The notes: generated by a model not told the origin, from the sequence alone. DNA of 64,000 nt from Cardiobacterium valvarum (GCF_900460955.1 NZ_UFUW01000001.1:1858738-1922737), one strand, 5' to 3'. Shown: positions 1-10,326, numbered from the stretch's first letter. Translations and numbers: made by a program.

Positions 1-206
1 TGAGCGGCGAAACCCGCGTGCTTGAATAAGGAGACATAACACGTCGGCATCATCGGCCTCAGCGGCTGGGGCGCAATGTCGCACTACCTCGCCCTGCGCC
101 TGCCGGAATACTTCACCCTGAATGGCCTCGCTGCGGGCAGCCCCGCCAGCACCGCTGCCGCCGCCGCAAAATACGGTGTGCCTTATCACACTGCCAGCGC
201 GGCGGC
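1..206 (+). pseudogene. Decayed partial duplicate of the start of the Gfo/Idh/MocA oxidoreductase gene
   Basis: Bases 1-41 repeat, with two substitutions, the end of the preceding gene and the ribosome-binding stretch found again at 285-323. Bases 42-206 repeat codons 6-60 of the intact oxidoreductase that starts at 324. The copy lacks about 14 bp including the ATG and has further small deletions, so it cannot be translated as the parent is. It is a tandem duplication remnant that was never or is no longer functional. A misassembly of a real duplication is the main alternative. Confidence 0.75.
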
Positions 207-311
207 GACCCGAACACCGCGCCGCACCTCTTCACCCTGACGGTCGCCAAAGCCGACGGCAAAGTCAGCGTCAATGATCCGGTCAGCGGCGAAACGCGCG
301 TGCTTGAATAA
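205..311 (+). CDS. C-terminal fragment of an unidentified upstream protein
   Basis: An open frame ending at the TAA at 309-311 encodes about 35 residues ending in SVNDPVSGETRVLE. The same ending is repeated at the very start of the window (stop at 27-29), so this is the true 3' end of a gene whose body was displaced or lost by the local duplication. Too little remains to name the protein. The stop is followed by AGGAG serving the oxidoreductase at 324, so the two were probably cotranscribed. Confidence 0.4.
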
Positions 312-323
312 GGAGACATAACC

Positions 324-1349
324 ATGCAAAAAATCCGCGTCGGCATCATCGGCCTCAGCGCCAACGGCGGCTGGGGCGCAATGTCGCACTACCCTGCCCT
401 GCGCGCCCTGCCGGAATACTTCACCCTGAACGGCCTCGCAGCGGGCAGCCCCGCCAGCGCTGCTGCCGCCGCCGCAAAATACGGTGTGCCTTATCACACT
501 GCCAGTGCGGCGGCACTGGCGGCGCGCGATGACATTGACCTGCTCGTCGTCGCCGTCAACCTGCCGCAGCACCGTGCCCTGCTGGAAAGCATCATCCCCA
601 GCGGCAAAGCCATCTACTGCGAATGGCCACTCGGTACCGATCCTGCGCAATCCCAGGCGTTGACCGACCTCGCCGACCACTACCATTGCCGCACCTTCAT
701 CGGCCTGCAAGCGACGCATTCGCCCTATGTCCGCCGCCTGAAAGCCATCCTTGATGACGCGGCAAGCGGCACAATGCGCAGTTGCACCATTCTCGGCGGC
801 GACCCGTCGCGGGCGCGGCAAACCGTCTCGCGCTACCGCTACGCACAGGCGCAGGAAAACGGCGTCAACACCCTCACCATCCCCTTCGCCCACCTGCTCG
901 CCGCCCTGCGCTACCTCTTCGGCGAGCTGACGCACATGGCGGCACTCACCCGCTGCGCCTTCCCGCAGGTTTATCTCGCAGACACCGGCGAAACCATCCC
1001 GCGCACCGCCACCGATAACGTCCTGTTCAGCGGGCAAACCGCTGACGGCGGGCTGATTAACGCCATCTACTCCGGCGCCCTCAGCGGCCTGCGCATGGAC
1101 ATCGAATGCGACAACTGCCGCATCAGCGCGACGGGCAACAGCGGCCACATCCAGTACGAACCGCTGACCATCACCGTGACGCGCGGCGGACGGACGGATA
1201 CCTTCAACCCGGTCACGGCGGCAGCGGACAACCTGATTGACATCTACCGTGCCGTTCATGCCGACCTGGCCACGGGCAGCCACAGTGTACCCGACTTCGC
1301 CGACGCCGTCGCCCACCAGTGCCTGCTGTGGCAACTGGTGGGGAACTGA
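324..1349 (+). CDS. Gfo/Idh/MocA family NAD(P)-dependent oxidoreductase
   Basis: This 341-residue protein begins with a Rossmann dinucleotide-binding segment (VGIIGLSANGGWG, residues 5-17). The usual EKP motif of the family appears as EWP near residue 100, where a cytoplasmic sugar or cyclitol dehydrogenase binds nicotinamide. The C-terminal half has the mixed sheet domain typical of the family and most resembles the Gal80/galactose-dehydrogenase branch. The start is supported by AGGAG 8 bases upstream. The next gene starts 3 bases after the stop, so they form an operon. The substrate cannot be told from sequence; loss of the catalytic-site lysine in EKP suggests altered or non-enzymatic function is possible. 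Confidence 0.85.
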   Translation: MQKIRVGIIGLSANGGWGAMSHYPALRALPEYFTLNGLAAGSPASAAAAAAKYGVPYHTASAAALAARDDIDLLVVAVNLPQHRALLESIIPSGKAIYCEWPLGTDPAQSQALTDLADHYHCRTFIGLQATHSPYVRRLKAILDDAASGTMRSCTILGGDPSRARQTVSRYRYAQAQENGVNTLTIPFAHLLAALRYLFGELTHMAALTRCAFPQVYLADTGETIPRTATDNVLFSGQTADGGLINAIYSGALSGLRMDIECDNCRISATGNSGHIQYEPLTITVTRGGRTDTFNPVTAAADNLIDIYRAVHADLATGSHSVPDFADAVAHQCLLWQLVGN

Positions 1350-1352
1350 ACC

Positions 1353-2009
1353 ATGGACGCCCCAGCCATCCTCACCGCCCTGCGTGCCATTGCCGTACCT
1401 GAAAAAGCGGCACAAATGGCCGCCTACATGAAAAACCGCTTCACCTTTCTCGGCGTCGCCACGCCGGAGCGGCGCCAGATAGGTAAGCCGTATCTCCGGG
1501 CGGACAAAGGGCGGACGGTGGACTGGGCCTTTATCGACACCTGCTGGGCCAGTCCTTACCGCGAAATGCACTACATCGCGGCGGACTACCTGCATGCCAA
1601 ACAAAACCAACTCACCGCAGCGGACATCCCCCGCCTGCAAATCCTCATCAGCCGCAACGCCTGGTGGGACAGCGTGGACAGCTTCATCCACCCGCTCGGC
1701 GACATCCTGCGCCGCTGCCCGCAAGCGCGAGCGCCCATAGAGGCCATGAGCCGCGCTGACGACTACTGGCTGCGCCGCGCCGCCATCACCGCACAACTGC
1801 TCGCCAAAGACGCCACCGACACCACCCTGCTCGCAACCGTCATCAACAACAACCTCAACCAGCGCGAATTCTTCATCAACAAAGCCATCGGCTGGGCGCT
1901 GCGCCAATACAGCAAAACCGACGCTGCCTGGGTGCGGCACTACATCGCCGCACACCGGGACGGCCTGAGCGCACTCAGCATCCGCGAAGCGAGCAAATAC
2001 CTGGATTAA
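1353..2009 (+). CDS. DNA alkylation repair protein, AlkD-like HEAT-repeat glycosylase
   Basis: The 218-residue product consists of short alpha-helical HEAT-like repeats. It carries NAWWDSVDSF (residues 102-111), which matches the signature in which AlkD uses tryptophans and an aspartate to excise positively charged N3/N7-alkyl purines without base flipping. Length is close to the family norm (about 220-240). It would act in the cytoplasm in base-excision repair. It directly follows the oxidoreductase with a 3-base gap and is probably cotranscribed with it, though no functional link is evident. Confidence 0.88.
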   Translation: MDAPAILTALRAIAVPEKAAQMAAYMKNRFTFLGVATPERRQIGKPYLRADKGRTVDWAFIDTCWASPYREMHYIAADYLHAKQNQLTAADIPRLQILISRNAWWDSVDSFIHPLGDILRRCPQARAPIEAMSRADDYWLRRAAITAQLLAKDATDTTLLATVINNNLNQREFFINKAIGWALRQYSKTDAAWVRHYIAAHRDGLSALSIREASKYLD

Positions 2010-2112
2010 AGCCGCCCCTGCACCTCTCCTGCGCGAAGCCCTTGGTCCTGCCCACCTCAAACTGCTGCCCCGACCTTACCGGCGAGAGCCGCCCTTTGCC
2101 AACAGAATCCTC

Positions 2113-3234
2113 ATGAACCTCCTGTTCCTCGCCCTGAAAACCCTGAAATGGCTCCTCATCCTCACCGTGCTGCTGACGCTTACCGTCACCGCCTATATCC
2201 ATTTCCACCCAACCTTCGGCGGCAAACCGGATGCGGCCAGTCTCACCAAAATCCGGGCTTCCGAACACTACAACGGCACCCTCTTCCAAAACCTCGAACC
2301 GACCGAGCTCATCACGCCGGACGGCAAAAACTACTCCACCCTTGCCTGGCTCCTCGGCTACTTCACCCCGCCGGAAGGCAAGAACCCGGCCACGCCGCTG
2401 CCAAGCGAACCACTGCGCGCGGATAAACTCGAAGATGGTCGCCTCGTCTGGTTCGGCCATTCTACCGTGCTCTTCCAGATGGCGGGCAAGCGCCTTATCA
2501 CCGACCCCGTTTTCTACCGCGCCACTCCCCTGCCCTTCGGCGGCAAACCATTCCCGCAAAGCCACCCTACCCTGCCCGCCGACCTGCCGCCGCTCGATGC
2601 CGTCCTCATCTCGCATGACCACTACGACCACCTCGACTACCGCGCCATCCGCGAACTGGACAAAAAAGTGGGGCATTACTACGTTCCGCTTGGCGTCAAG
2701 GCGCACCTGCAACGCTGGGGCATCGCCGACGAGAAAATCACCGAAATGGACTGGTTCGAAGCAGCAACCTTGGGCGACATCCGCCTGACCCTCGCTCCCG
2801 CACGCCATTTCAGTGGCCGCAACTTCATCAACCGCAACAGAACCCTGTGGGGCTCATGGGTGGTGCAATCGCCCGCTTACCGCCTCTTCTACAACGGCGA
2901 CAGCGGCTACGGCGCGCACTTCGCCGACATCGGCAAACGCTTCGGGCCGTTTGACATCGTGCTGATGGAAAACGGCGCCTATAACAGCCACTGGGCGAAC
3001 ATCCACATGAAGCCGGAACAATCCGTGCAGGCGGCGGTGGACGTAGGCGCGCAAACCGTGCTGCCGATTCACTGGGCAAAATTTGATCTCTCCAGCCACA
3101 CCTGGCAAGAGCCGATCGAACGCTTCCGTAAAGCCGCTGCCAGAACCCCGCTCACCGTGGCAACACCCTATATCGGTGAAGTCTTCGACTACCGCGAACC
3201 GCCGCAGCGGACGTGGTGGCAGGACGTGCCGTAA
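2113..3234 (+). CDS. Membrane-anchored metallo-beta-lactamase-fold hydrolase (NAPE-PLD/UlaG-like)
   Basis: The 373-residue protein starts with one hydrophobic segment (residues about 5-29) that should anchor it in the inner membrane with the enzyme outside. The metal-binding signature SHDHYDHLD lies at residues 167-175, followed by YNGDSGYG and LPIHWAKF motifs that supply further metal ligands. The architecture matches NAPE-phospholipase-D-like and UlaG-like hydrolases, so a phosphodiesterase or lactonase is likely, but the substrate is unknown. About 100 bases separate it from the AlkD-like gene. A strong bidirectional terminator follows at 3311-3337. Confidence 0.85.
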   Translation: MNLLFLALKTLKWLLILTVLLTLTVTAYIHFHPTFGGKPDAASLTKIRASEHYNGTLFQNLEPTELITPDGKNYSTLAWLLGYFTPPEGKNPATPLPSEPLRADKLEDGRLVWFGHSTVLFQMAGKRLITDPVFYRATPLPFGGKPFPQSHPTLPADLPPLDAVLISHDHYDHLDYRAIRELDKKVGHYYVPLGVKAHLQRWGIADEKITEMDWFEAATLGDIRLTLAPARHFSGRNFINRNRTLWGSWVVQSPAYRLFYNGDSGYGAHFADIGKRFGPFDIVLMENGAYNSHWANIHMKPEQSVQAAVDVGAQTVLPIHWAKFDLSSHTWQEPIERFRKAAARTPLTVATPYIGEVFDYREPPQRTWWQDVP

Positions 3235-3310
3235 CACCCATATCTTATTGAATATGAAGGAAAGATACCCACCACAGCTTGTCATTTCTTCTTCAAGATC
3301 CAGAGGACAA

Positions 3311-3337
3311 AAAAAACCCGCCTAACGCGGGTTTTTT
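3311..3337. terminator. Bidirectional rho-independent terminator
   Basis: A 9-bp perfect stem (AAAACCCGC / GCGGGTTTT) with a 5-base loop is flanked by A-runs and T-runs on both sides. It sits between the convergent hydrolase and PH-domain genes and can terminate both. Confidence 0.85.
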
Positions 3338-3347
3338 ATCTAAATCA

Positions 3348-3806
3348 TTATTTAGTTAGTCCTTCTTCTTCCAATAAATTATTTAGTTGCTGCCTGAATT
3401 CCAGTGGCCGTGCAATAAACGGAACCGGTGCCTGTCCACCGCCTGTTCCCCGAACCCCGATTGAGCCAAAGTCAAAGATACGTCCCAAAATTCCCTGATT
3501 AATGGCTATACTTTCAATACGGTTCAGATTCATTTCTATAGTGTTACGACGGATAAGGCCAAATTTTGCGATCACACGTTTATTGGTAATAGCCATTTCC
3601 GTATTTATCACGTTTAGCACAGCATTTATCAGTAAAAAAAATGCAAAGATCCCGAAGAATATGCTCACACCTTCTTCAGCACCCATTGCTATCAATATAA
3701 AGATAATTGCCAGTGCAAAACGCCCAATCTGGGACAACCAAGATACTTGTGCACGGTAATAAATACTTTCTCCACTGGAGAGGTTCCCTTCTATATAACT
3801 TGCCAT
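3348..3806 (-). CDS. Bacterial PH-domain membrane protein (YdbS/YdbT-like)
   Basis: The 152-residue protein has two adjacent hydrophobic helices (residues about 28-65) followed by a bacterial PH-like domain with the typical TNKRVIAKFG strand, a segment that recurs across the bPH2 (YdbT) family. Proteins of this kind sit in the inner membrane with the PH domain in the cytoplasm; their ligand is not known. Its base composition is clearly more AT-rich than flanking genes, suggesting acquisition from elsewhere. It ends at the shared terminator. Confidence 0.8.
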   Translation of the reverse strand: MASYIEGNLSSGESIYYRAQVSWLSQIGRFALAIIFILIAMGAEEGVSIFFGIFAFFLLINAVLNVINTEMAITNKRVIAKFGLIRRNTIEMNLNRIESIAINQGILGRIFDFGSIGVRGTGGGQAPVPFIARPLEFRQQLNNLLEEEGLTK

Positions 3807-3851
3807 ATTTTCCTCTATAAAATGTTTACGTTTCCTATAGAGTCAAAATAT

Positions 3852-3947
3852 GAATCTATAGAATCGGGTGAATCTATAGAATCGGGTGAATCTATAGAAT
3901 CGGGTGAATCTATAGAATCGGGTGAATCTATAGAATCGGGTGAATCT
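3852..3947 (+). repeat. 18-bp tandem repeat, five copies plus a partial
   Basis: The unit GAATCTATAGAATCGGGT is repeated five times exactly (3852-3941), followed by a 6-base partial copy. It lies just upstream of the PH-domain gene in an AT-rich stretch. The open frame through it (SGESIE repeats) is a by-product of the 18-bp period. Perfect copies imply recent expansion and length instability. Confidence 0.92.
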
Positions 3948-4423
3948 TACTATAAAATGTTGTTTTCAGCAATTATTTTACATATGGATCTGTGTAGAAA
4001 TAACATGTTAAGAGATATTGACAAAAAAACTGGTGACCATCGGATATTTTCAGCAGGAACCTCCTGCCTTTCGCGTTCTTTACAAGCGTACAGTCAAGCA
4101 GGATGAATGCTGGAGTTTGTAGAGGTGTTCCCTGCAACGTCTCTACGTCGTCAAAAAGAAGAAAAATCGTACCGTGACAAGGCTGGTAATTGCCGCAAAC
4201 CCGGATTTTATCCCGTTCGGTACGCACTAGGCGGCGTAAATACTCGCCCCGTCAAGCGGGATAAATACTGAGTTCGCCAAGCGGCGCAGTTACTGGGCTC
4301 ACCAAGTGGTGAAGTTGTGGTTTTGTTGCTGCACGCTTTGTTTGCTGTCCCATCCTGCCCTCCCGCCGCTGTCCGGCAACCACGCCGCTATAATGCCCGC
4401 CTCTTTGCTTCCGTCACGCCGTC
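3948..4423. other. Gene-free stretch with 25-bp-family repeats
   Basis: No convincing gene is seen here. The left half is AT-rich. From about 4228 to 4311 it holds three to four degenerate copies of the dispersed 25-bp family (for example GTCAAGCGGGATAAATACTG and TTCGCCAAGCGGCG), in the forward orientation. An 84-codon minus-strand frame at 3973-4227 has no recognisable family and is not called. Confidence 0.7.
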
Positions 4424-5293
4424 ATGTCCCGCTTTCTTTCCCCCGCCTGGCGCGGGGTGCTTTGGTCGCTGTTTTCTTCCCTGAATTTTGCCCTGATGGG
4501 TGTCATCACCAAAGCCAGCGCGCAGCATTTCCCTTTTTCTTCCAACGAACTCGCCACCTGGCGCAATCTGCCCGCCACGCTTGCCCTGGGCGGTTTTGCC
4601 CTGCTGCGCGGGCAGCGTTTTGCCACGCAGCATCTGCGCGCACACGTCATCCGCAGTGTTTCCGGCAGTGTTTCCACTCTCCTCTATTTCTACACCCTCA
4701 CGCTGTTGCCGCTGGCCACCGCCGTCACGCTCGGCTACAGCTCGGCCATTTTCCTCGCTCTGCTGTCTTTTATCCTCCTGCATGAACACATCACCCACCG
4801 CACCGTCGCCGTGCTGATCATTGGTCTGATGGGTGTCGTCGTACTGCTGCGTCCGGGCTTTTCCGCCGGGCAGGCCTGGGGGCTTTCCTGCGGTCTTTTC
4901 GGCGCGGCGGCGACCGGCCTCGCCCATTTGCAGTTACGCGAGATGAGCGCCACCGGTGAACCCGCCTGGCGCATCGTTTTTTATTTTTCGCTGGTCAGCA
5001 CCCTGATGAGCGCCATGCTAGCCACCGCTCAAGGCTGGCACGCGCCGCCGCTTGCCGCCCTGCCCTATCTGTTCGGCATTGGTGCGAGCGGTCTCACCGC
5101 GCAACTGGCGCTCACCCGCGCCTATGCCGTCGGGCAGAAATTCACCGTCGCCGCGCTTTCTTATTTGACCGTCGTCTATTCCGTCGTTTTCGGCCACTAT
5201 CTCTTCCGCGAAACGCTCGGCTGGCAGGAAATGGCAGGCATCGCCATCATCATCGCCGCCGGGCTCGTCAGCATTACCCGCAATCCTCATTAA
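4424..5293 (+). CDS. EamA/DMT-superfamily transporter
   Basis: The 289-residue protein consists of ten hydrophobic segments in two five-helix halves, the hallmark of EamA drug/metabolite transporters of the inner membrane. It begins LSPAWRGVLWSLFSSLNFAL and contains the intradomain HEHITHR loop that closes the first half. Substrate is unknown; relatives export amino acids or metabolites. Its 3' end overlaps the convergent Kazal-like lipoprotein gene by a few bases. Confidence 0.88.
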   Translation: MSRFLSPAWRGVLWSLFSSLNFALMGVITKASAQHFPFSSNELATWRNLPATLALGGFALLRGQRFATQHLRAHVIRSVSGSVSTLLYFYTLTLLPLATAVTLGYSSAIFLALLSFILLHEHITHRTVAVLIIGLMGVVVLLRPGFSAGQAWGLSCGLFGAAATGLAHLQLREMSATGEPAWRIVFYFSLVSTLMSAMLATAQGWHAPPLAALPYLFGIGASGLTAQLALTRAYAVGQKFTVAALSYLTVVYSVVFGHYLFRETLGWQEMAGIAIIIAAGLVSITRNPH

Positions 5294-5562
5294 CGCGGGC
5301 ATTCTCCCGCCTGCATGCTGACGATATGTTCGGGCGCGATGCACATATGGCAGGCATTGACAAAGGTTAGTCTCTGCCGCCGCCCGTCTGCATCGAAGGT
5401 CACGCAGACGGGATCATGCACCTCAGGGCAGCTGCGCGCCGCGCAGCCGGGGCTTTCCAGCGGCGTTTTTGCCGCCATGACCCAAGGTCCGTCGAACGGT
5501 CGGCGTTCCCGCTGACAGGCAGCGAGCAATAGCAGCGCCGCCATCATCCACCACGTTTTCAT
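5290..5562 (-). CDS. Small lipoprotein with a Kazal-like cysteine-rich domain
   Basis: From the ATG at 5562 the product is 90 residues: a signal peptide ending in a lipobox (LLLLAACQ), then a domain with the pattern C-P-x4-PVC-x11-TFVNACHMC-x12-GEC. That spacing resembles Kazal-type serine-protease inhibitors. It would be lipid-anchored at the cell envelope and might inhibit host or neutrophil proteases, which is inference. The start overlaps the stop of the nitroreductase as ATGA, so the two are translationally coupled. A longer frame exists upstream but the lipobox and coupling favour this start. Confidence 0.72.
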   Translation of the reverse strand: MKTWWMMAALLLLAACQRERRPFDGPWVMAAKTPLESPGCAARSCPEVHDPVCVTFDADGRRQRLTFVNACHMCIAPEHIVSMQAGECPR

Positions 5563-6287
5563 CGCCGTATAAATCCCTGCGCCTGCAAAAACGCCAACAC
5601 ATGCGGACGCAGTGGCTGGTCTAGCGTGTTTTGCACCGCATCCAGCCAATCCCGCGCCTCGCCCGTACGCGCCGTGTAATAAGCGCGCAGTTCTTCATCG
5701 TAAACGGCGAACGCTTGCGGGTCGGGGTCGCGATAGCGGTTCTCATGCAGCACCACCTCCTGCGGCAGACGCGGCTTGACGGGCGGGTCCTGCGCCGGAT
5801 AGCCGAGGCAGAGACCGACTAGCGGCAAACAATGTGCGGGCAGCCCGACCAGTTCCGCTACTGCCGCAATGTCGTTACGCAGCGCGCCGATATAGACGCC
5901 GCCGAGGCCGAGCGATTCCGCGACCAGGAGCACGTTCTGCGCCATGATGCCGGTATCCACCGCACCGATTAGCAGCGCTTCCGCCCAGTCGGTCTGCGCT
6001 TCTGGCAGGAGCAGGTGGTGTTTGTGGAAATCGACGCAGAAAAGCAGAAACTCCGGACATTCCGTCACATAAGCCATGTCTGACGCGGCACGGCGGATGC
6101 CGGCACGAATCGCCGCATCCGTGATGCGGATGACGGACACACATTGCAGATGATTTGAGGTGGATGCCATCCGTCCGGCATCCATTAACGCAGCCAGTGT
6201 CTCCGGCGGCACGGGTTTGTCGCTGAATTTGCGGATGGAGCGGTGCGCCAGCGCGGTTTCCAGGGCAGGCAGGCTTTTTATGGACAT
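5559..6287 (-). CDS. Nitroreductase family protein (NfsA/FRP-like)
   Basis: From the ATG at 6287, preceded by GAGGT, the product is 242 residues. It begins with ETALAHRSIRKFSDKPV, the FMN-binding arginine/serine segment of NfsA/FRP-type nitroreductases, and continues with ASTSNHLQCVSVIRI and GGVYIGALRND, typical of this branch. It would be a cytoplasmic FMN-dependent NAD(P)H oxidoreductase acting on quinones or nitro compounds. It is cotranscribed with the Kazal-like lipoprotein (4-bp overlap). Confidence 0.88.
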   Translation of the reverse strand: MSIKSLPALETALAHRSIRKFSDKPVPPETLAALMDAGRMASTSNHLQCVSVIRITDAAIRAGIRRAASDMAYVTECPEFLLFCVDFHKHHLLLPEAQTDWAEALLIGAVDTGIMAQNVLLVAESLGLGGVYIGALRNDIAAVAELVGLPAHCLPLVGLCLGYPAQDPPVKPRLPQEVVLHENRYRDPDPQAFAVYDEELRAYYTARTGEARDWLDAVQNTLDQPLRPHVLAFLQAQGFIRR

Positions 6288-6322
6288 GATGACCTCACGA
6301 CAGGATGGAAAGAAATGGCAGC

Positions 6323-6682
6323 CTATCCCGCCCCGCCTGCCTTCGCAAGCACGAAGGCACAGGCAAGCGCGAGCAGTAAAAACGGCCCCGGCTGCGGGAA
6401 GAGCAGGCAAATACCCGCCGCCAGCGCCCACAATCCCAGGATCAGCGACCAACCGAGGCGGCCTGCATCCGCCAGTTGCCAGAATGCCGCGCCAATCAGC
6501 ATCAGGGCAAAACCAGCCACGATGAACCACAGCAGGGCGAACGCGGCGGCGTCATCGGCACGCACGGCGGCCATCAGGCCGCTACGCCACAGCCGCCGCA
6601 GGGTATCGCCCATCAGGATGAATGCCAGGGTGTTGTGCAGGATGCCGGTCGCGACCAGCGCCAAGGAAAGCCATTTCAGCAT
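6323..6682 (-). CDS. Four-helix integral membrane protein of unknown function
   Basis: The ATG at 6682 follows AGAGAGG at good spacing and gives 119 residues with about four hydrophobic helices and the N-terminal pattern LVATGILHNTLAFI seen in small DUF6463-like membrane proteins. No catalytic residues are apparent. It is 35 bases upstream of the nitroreductase and transcribed in the same direction, so the two may share a transcript. A longer frame extends upstream but into dispersed repeats, so the shorter start is preferred. Confidence 0.65.
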   Translation of the reverse strand: MLKWLSLALVATGILHNTLAFILMGDTLRRLWRSGLMAAVRADDAAAFALLWFIVAGFALMLIGAAFWQLADAGRLGWSLILGLWALAAGICLLFPQPGPFLLLALACAFVLAKAGGAG

Positions 6683-6731
6683 GATGAACCTCTCTTTTGA
6701 TGTTGCCTTGCGCCTTAGTATGCGACGAAAT

Positions 6732-6824
6732 TCGCCAAGCGGCCTCGTTACTGGGCCGTCAAGCGGCGTCAGTACTGGGTTCGCCAAGCGGCGTTGTTAC
6801 TGGCCGTCAAGCGGCGTGATTATC
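6732..6824. repeat. Cluster of four 25-bp-family repeats
   Basis: Four head-to-tail degenerate copies are seen, alternating TCGCCAAGCGG and CGTCAAGCGG cores followed by a variant of CGTTGTTACTGG. They belong to the family that forms the long array at 16223-16532 and lie in the space between two minus-strand genes. Confidence 0.85.
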
Positions 6825-6848
6825 GCAACGAGGCAGTCTCTGCACGAT

Positions 6849-7283
6849 TCAGTACAAAAACGGCAGTCCGCTGGCTTTGCTGATAGCGCGGGCAAAGCGT
6901 CGTGCAGCAGCGTTGTTGTCGCGCAAGGTGTAATGCACACGGATGAGCAATGCGTCCACGCCGTCCTTGCCCGTCAGCCAGATTTCCGTGCCGTGCCGGG
7001 TGCTTTTGCAGCAATACAAACCGGTGTAGTTGGCTGCGGGATAGGTGGCAAGCCGCTGCCAACGCAGAAAGCGTCGGGCCAGCAGTATGAAGCTGTCACT
7101 GGCAGCGATATAACGCACGGCGTTAGCTTCACGATGGCGACGCTTGTGCAGCCATTCTTGTCCCAGTTCAAGCAGCACGCCAACGGCCAGTATTGTTTGA
7201 TACCACTCACCCGCCTGTATCCAGGTGAATGCCAGAAAGGCGAATAGTGATAAGGCGGTGAGTTGCAGCAGTTGATTGGGCAT
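6849..7283 (-). CDS. Small membrane protein, unknown function
   Basis: The frame encodes two hydrophobic segments near its start (LLQLTALSLFAFLAF and a second just after) and then a soluble basic tail rich in arginine. No family is recognised; the overall pattern of a short membrane anchor plus a toxin_CPTA/YgfX-like tail is suggestive only. The start is uncertain: ATG at 7283 gives 144 residues and an alternative at 7346 gives 165; neither has a clear ribosome-binding site. It follows glnS closely on the same strand. Confidence 0.5.
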   Translation of the reverse strand: MPNQLLQLTALSLFAFLAFTWIQAGEWYQTILAVGVLLELGQEWLHKRRHREANAVRYIAASDSFILLARRFLRWQRLATYPAANYTGLYCCKSTRHGTEIWLTGKDGVDALLIRVHYTLRDNNAAARRFARAISKASGLPFLY

Positions 7284-7358
7284 CGACAGTGCTGTGAAGG
7301 TCGCAACCCGGCGGCAAGCCGGTTTGGCACGCGCTGCTGTCGCCATGCGTCGTTGCGC

Positions 7359-9005
<1,647 letters not shown>

Positions 9006-9085
9006 GATGTCCTCGTGCGTTGCTGTTTGGGTTCGCCATAGGGCGGTGTAGAATGCGGCATTTTATCAGGTTATATGGGGCTTCA

Positions 9086-9751
9086 ATGCGTTTGCACGGG
9101 CTGTTATGTCTTCTCGGTTTACTGGTTTTGACGGCGTGTTCGTCGTATCAGCGGCAGCATCATCGCCACCCGCCGCGTCATCAGCCGGCAAGTGCCGATA
9201 TGGGGCAGGATCCCTGGGACAATTTCGCGCCGCGCGACCCGCGTTATCAGAATGAGCCGCAACCTGCCGTCTCTTCCATGGAAAATGCCTGTGTGCTGCT
9301 CAGCCAGCGCCCGCACTGGGCAGAAGCGCTGGATGCGACGAAGATCCGCTGGCATATCGAGCCGTGGTATGTACTCGCTTTCATGCATCAGGAATCCCGC
9401 TTCAACCCGACGGCGATGAGTTCTTCGCAGGCGTATGGCTATGCGCAGGTGAAGCAGCCAACCTGGGAATGGTATCAACTGAAACGCGGCCGGCAGAACG
9501 TCTCGCGCGAGCGCTTTGATGACGCGGTGGATTTCATCGGCTGGTATGCCAACCAGAACGTTATCAGGAATGGCGTTGACCTGAACGACGTGAAAAACCA
9601 GTACCTTGCCTACCACGAAGGCTTGGGCGGCTTTGAGAACCGCAGCTTCCTCGCCAAACCGTGGCTGATGACCATCAGCGACAAAGTCGCTGACCGCGCC
9701 GCCCTCTATCAGGCGCAACTGCTTGACTGCCCCATCACACGCACCTACTGA
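9086..9751 (+). CDS. Lytic transglycosylase (SLT-fold) lipoprotein
   Basis: From the ATG at 9086 the product is 221 residues, beginning with a lipoprotein signal ending LLVLTACSS. The catalytic glutamate of goose-lysozyme/SLT enzymes lies in MHQESRFNPTA, and the later YGYAQVKQPTW and YLAYHEG motifs match the soluble lytic transglycosylase fold. It would cleave peptidoglycan glycan strands from the outer-membrane side of the periplasm. An upstream in-frame ATG at 9020 would bury the signal peptide and is rejected. Its stop overlaps the tsaC start by one base. Confidence 0.88.
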   Translation: MRLHGLLCLLGLLVLTACSSYQRQHHRHPPRHQPASADMGQDPWDNFAPRDPRYQNEPQPAVSSMENACVLLSQRPHWAEALDATKIRWHIEPWYVLAFMHQESRFNPTAMSSSQAYGYAQVKQPTWEWYQLKRGRQNVSRERFDDAVDFIGWYANQNVIRNGVDLNDVKNQYLAYHEGLGGFENRSFLAKPWLMTISDKVADRAALYQAQLLDCPITRTY

Positions 9752-10311
9752 TGCTGCTCGCGCCGGACAAAACCACCTTCCTTGGCCTGCTGCACTCGCG
9801 GCAGGTTTTTGCTTATCCGACCGAAGCGGTGTATGGCCTCGGCGGCGATCCGCAGGATGCTGACACCTTCGCGCAAATCCTGCGCCTGAAAGGCGGACGC
9901 CGCCCCGGACAGGGGATGCTGCTGGTCGCCGCCGACTGGGCGCAGTGCCACGACTGGGTGGCAGGATTGGATGCCGCGCTCGTCGCCCGCCTCGAACAGG
10001 AGGCCGCCGACCGCGCCACCACCTTCATCCTGCCCGCTGCCGATAACGTCCCCGCCTGGCTGCGCGACGAAGCCACGGGGCGTATCGCTATCCGCGTCTC
10101 GCGTCACCCGCTCGTCTGCCAACTCTGCGCCTGGGCGGACAGCCCGCTCATCTCCACCTCCGCCAACCCCAGCGGTGCGCCACCGGCGCGCAGCGCGGCG
10201 GAAGTGCAACACTACTTCCCCGCCCTGCCGGTGATTGCGGGCGCACTCGGCGGCGAGGATAAACCCAGCCGCCTTTTGGATGTGGCAAACGCCATCCTCA
10301 TACGCGACTGA
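9751..10311 (+). CDS. tsaC: Threonylcarbamoyl-AMP synthase, Sua5/YciO/YrdC family
   Basis: The 186-residue protein matches the short TsaC/YrdC form (about 190). It contains FAYPTEAVYGLGGDP near the start and TSANPSGAPP near the end, the conserved ATP and threonine-binding elements. TsaC makes threonylcarbamoyl-AMP for the t6A modification of ANN-decoding tRNAs, passed on to the TsaBDE complex; tsaB is also in this window at 44215-44877. It overlaps the transglycosylase stop by one base and precedes purK by 15 bases. Confidence 0.93.
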   Translation: MLLAPDKTTFLGLLHSRQVFAYPTEAVYGLGGDPQDADTFAQILRLKGGRRPGQGMLLVAADWAQCHDWVAGLDAALVARLEQEAADRATTFILPAADNVPAWLRDEATGRIAIRVSRHPLVCQLCAWADSPLISTSANPSGAPPARSAAEVQHYFPALPVIAGALGGEDKPSRLLDVANAILIRD

Positions 10312-10326
10312 AACAAGGAGAGAACC

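Noticed and set aside
3747-4106. Protein with SGESIE repeats
   Set aside because: The peptide repeat is simply the translation of the 18-bp DNA repeat and has no initiation site or family.
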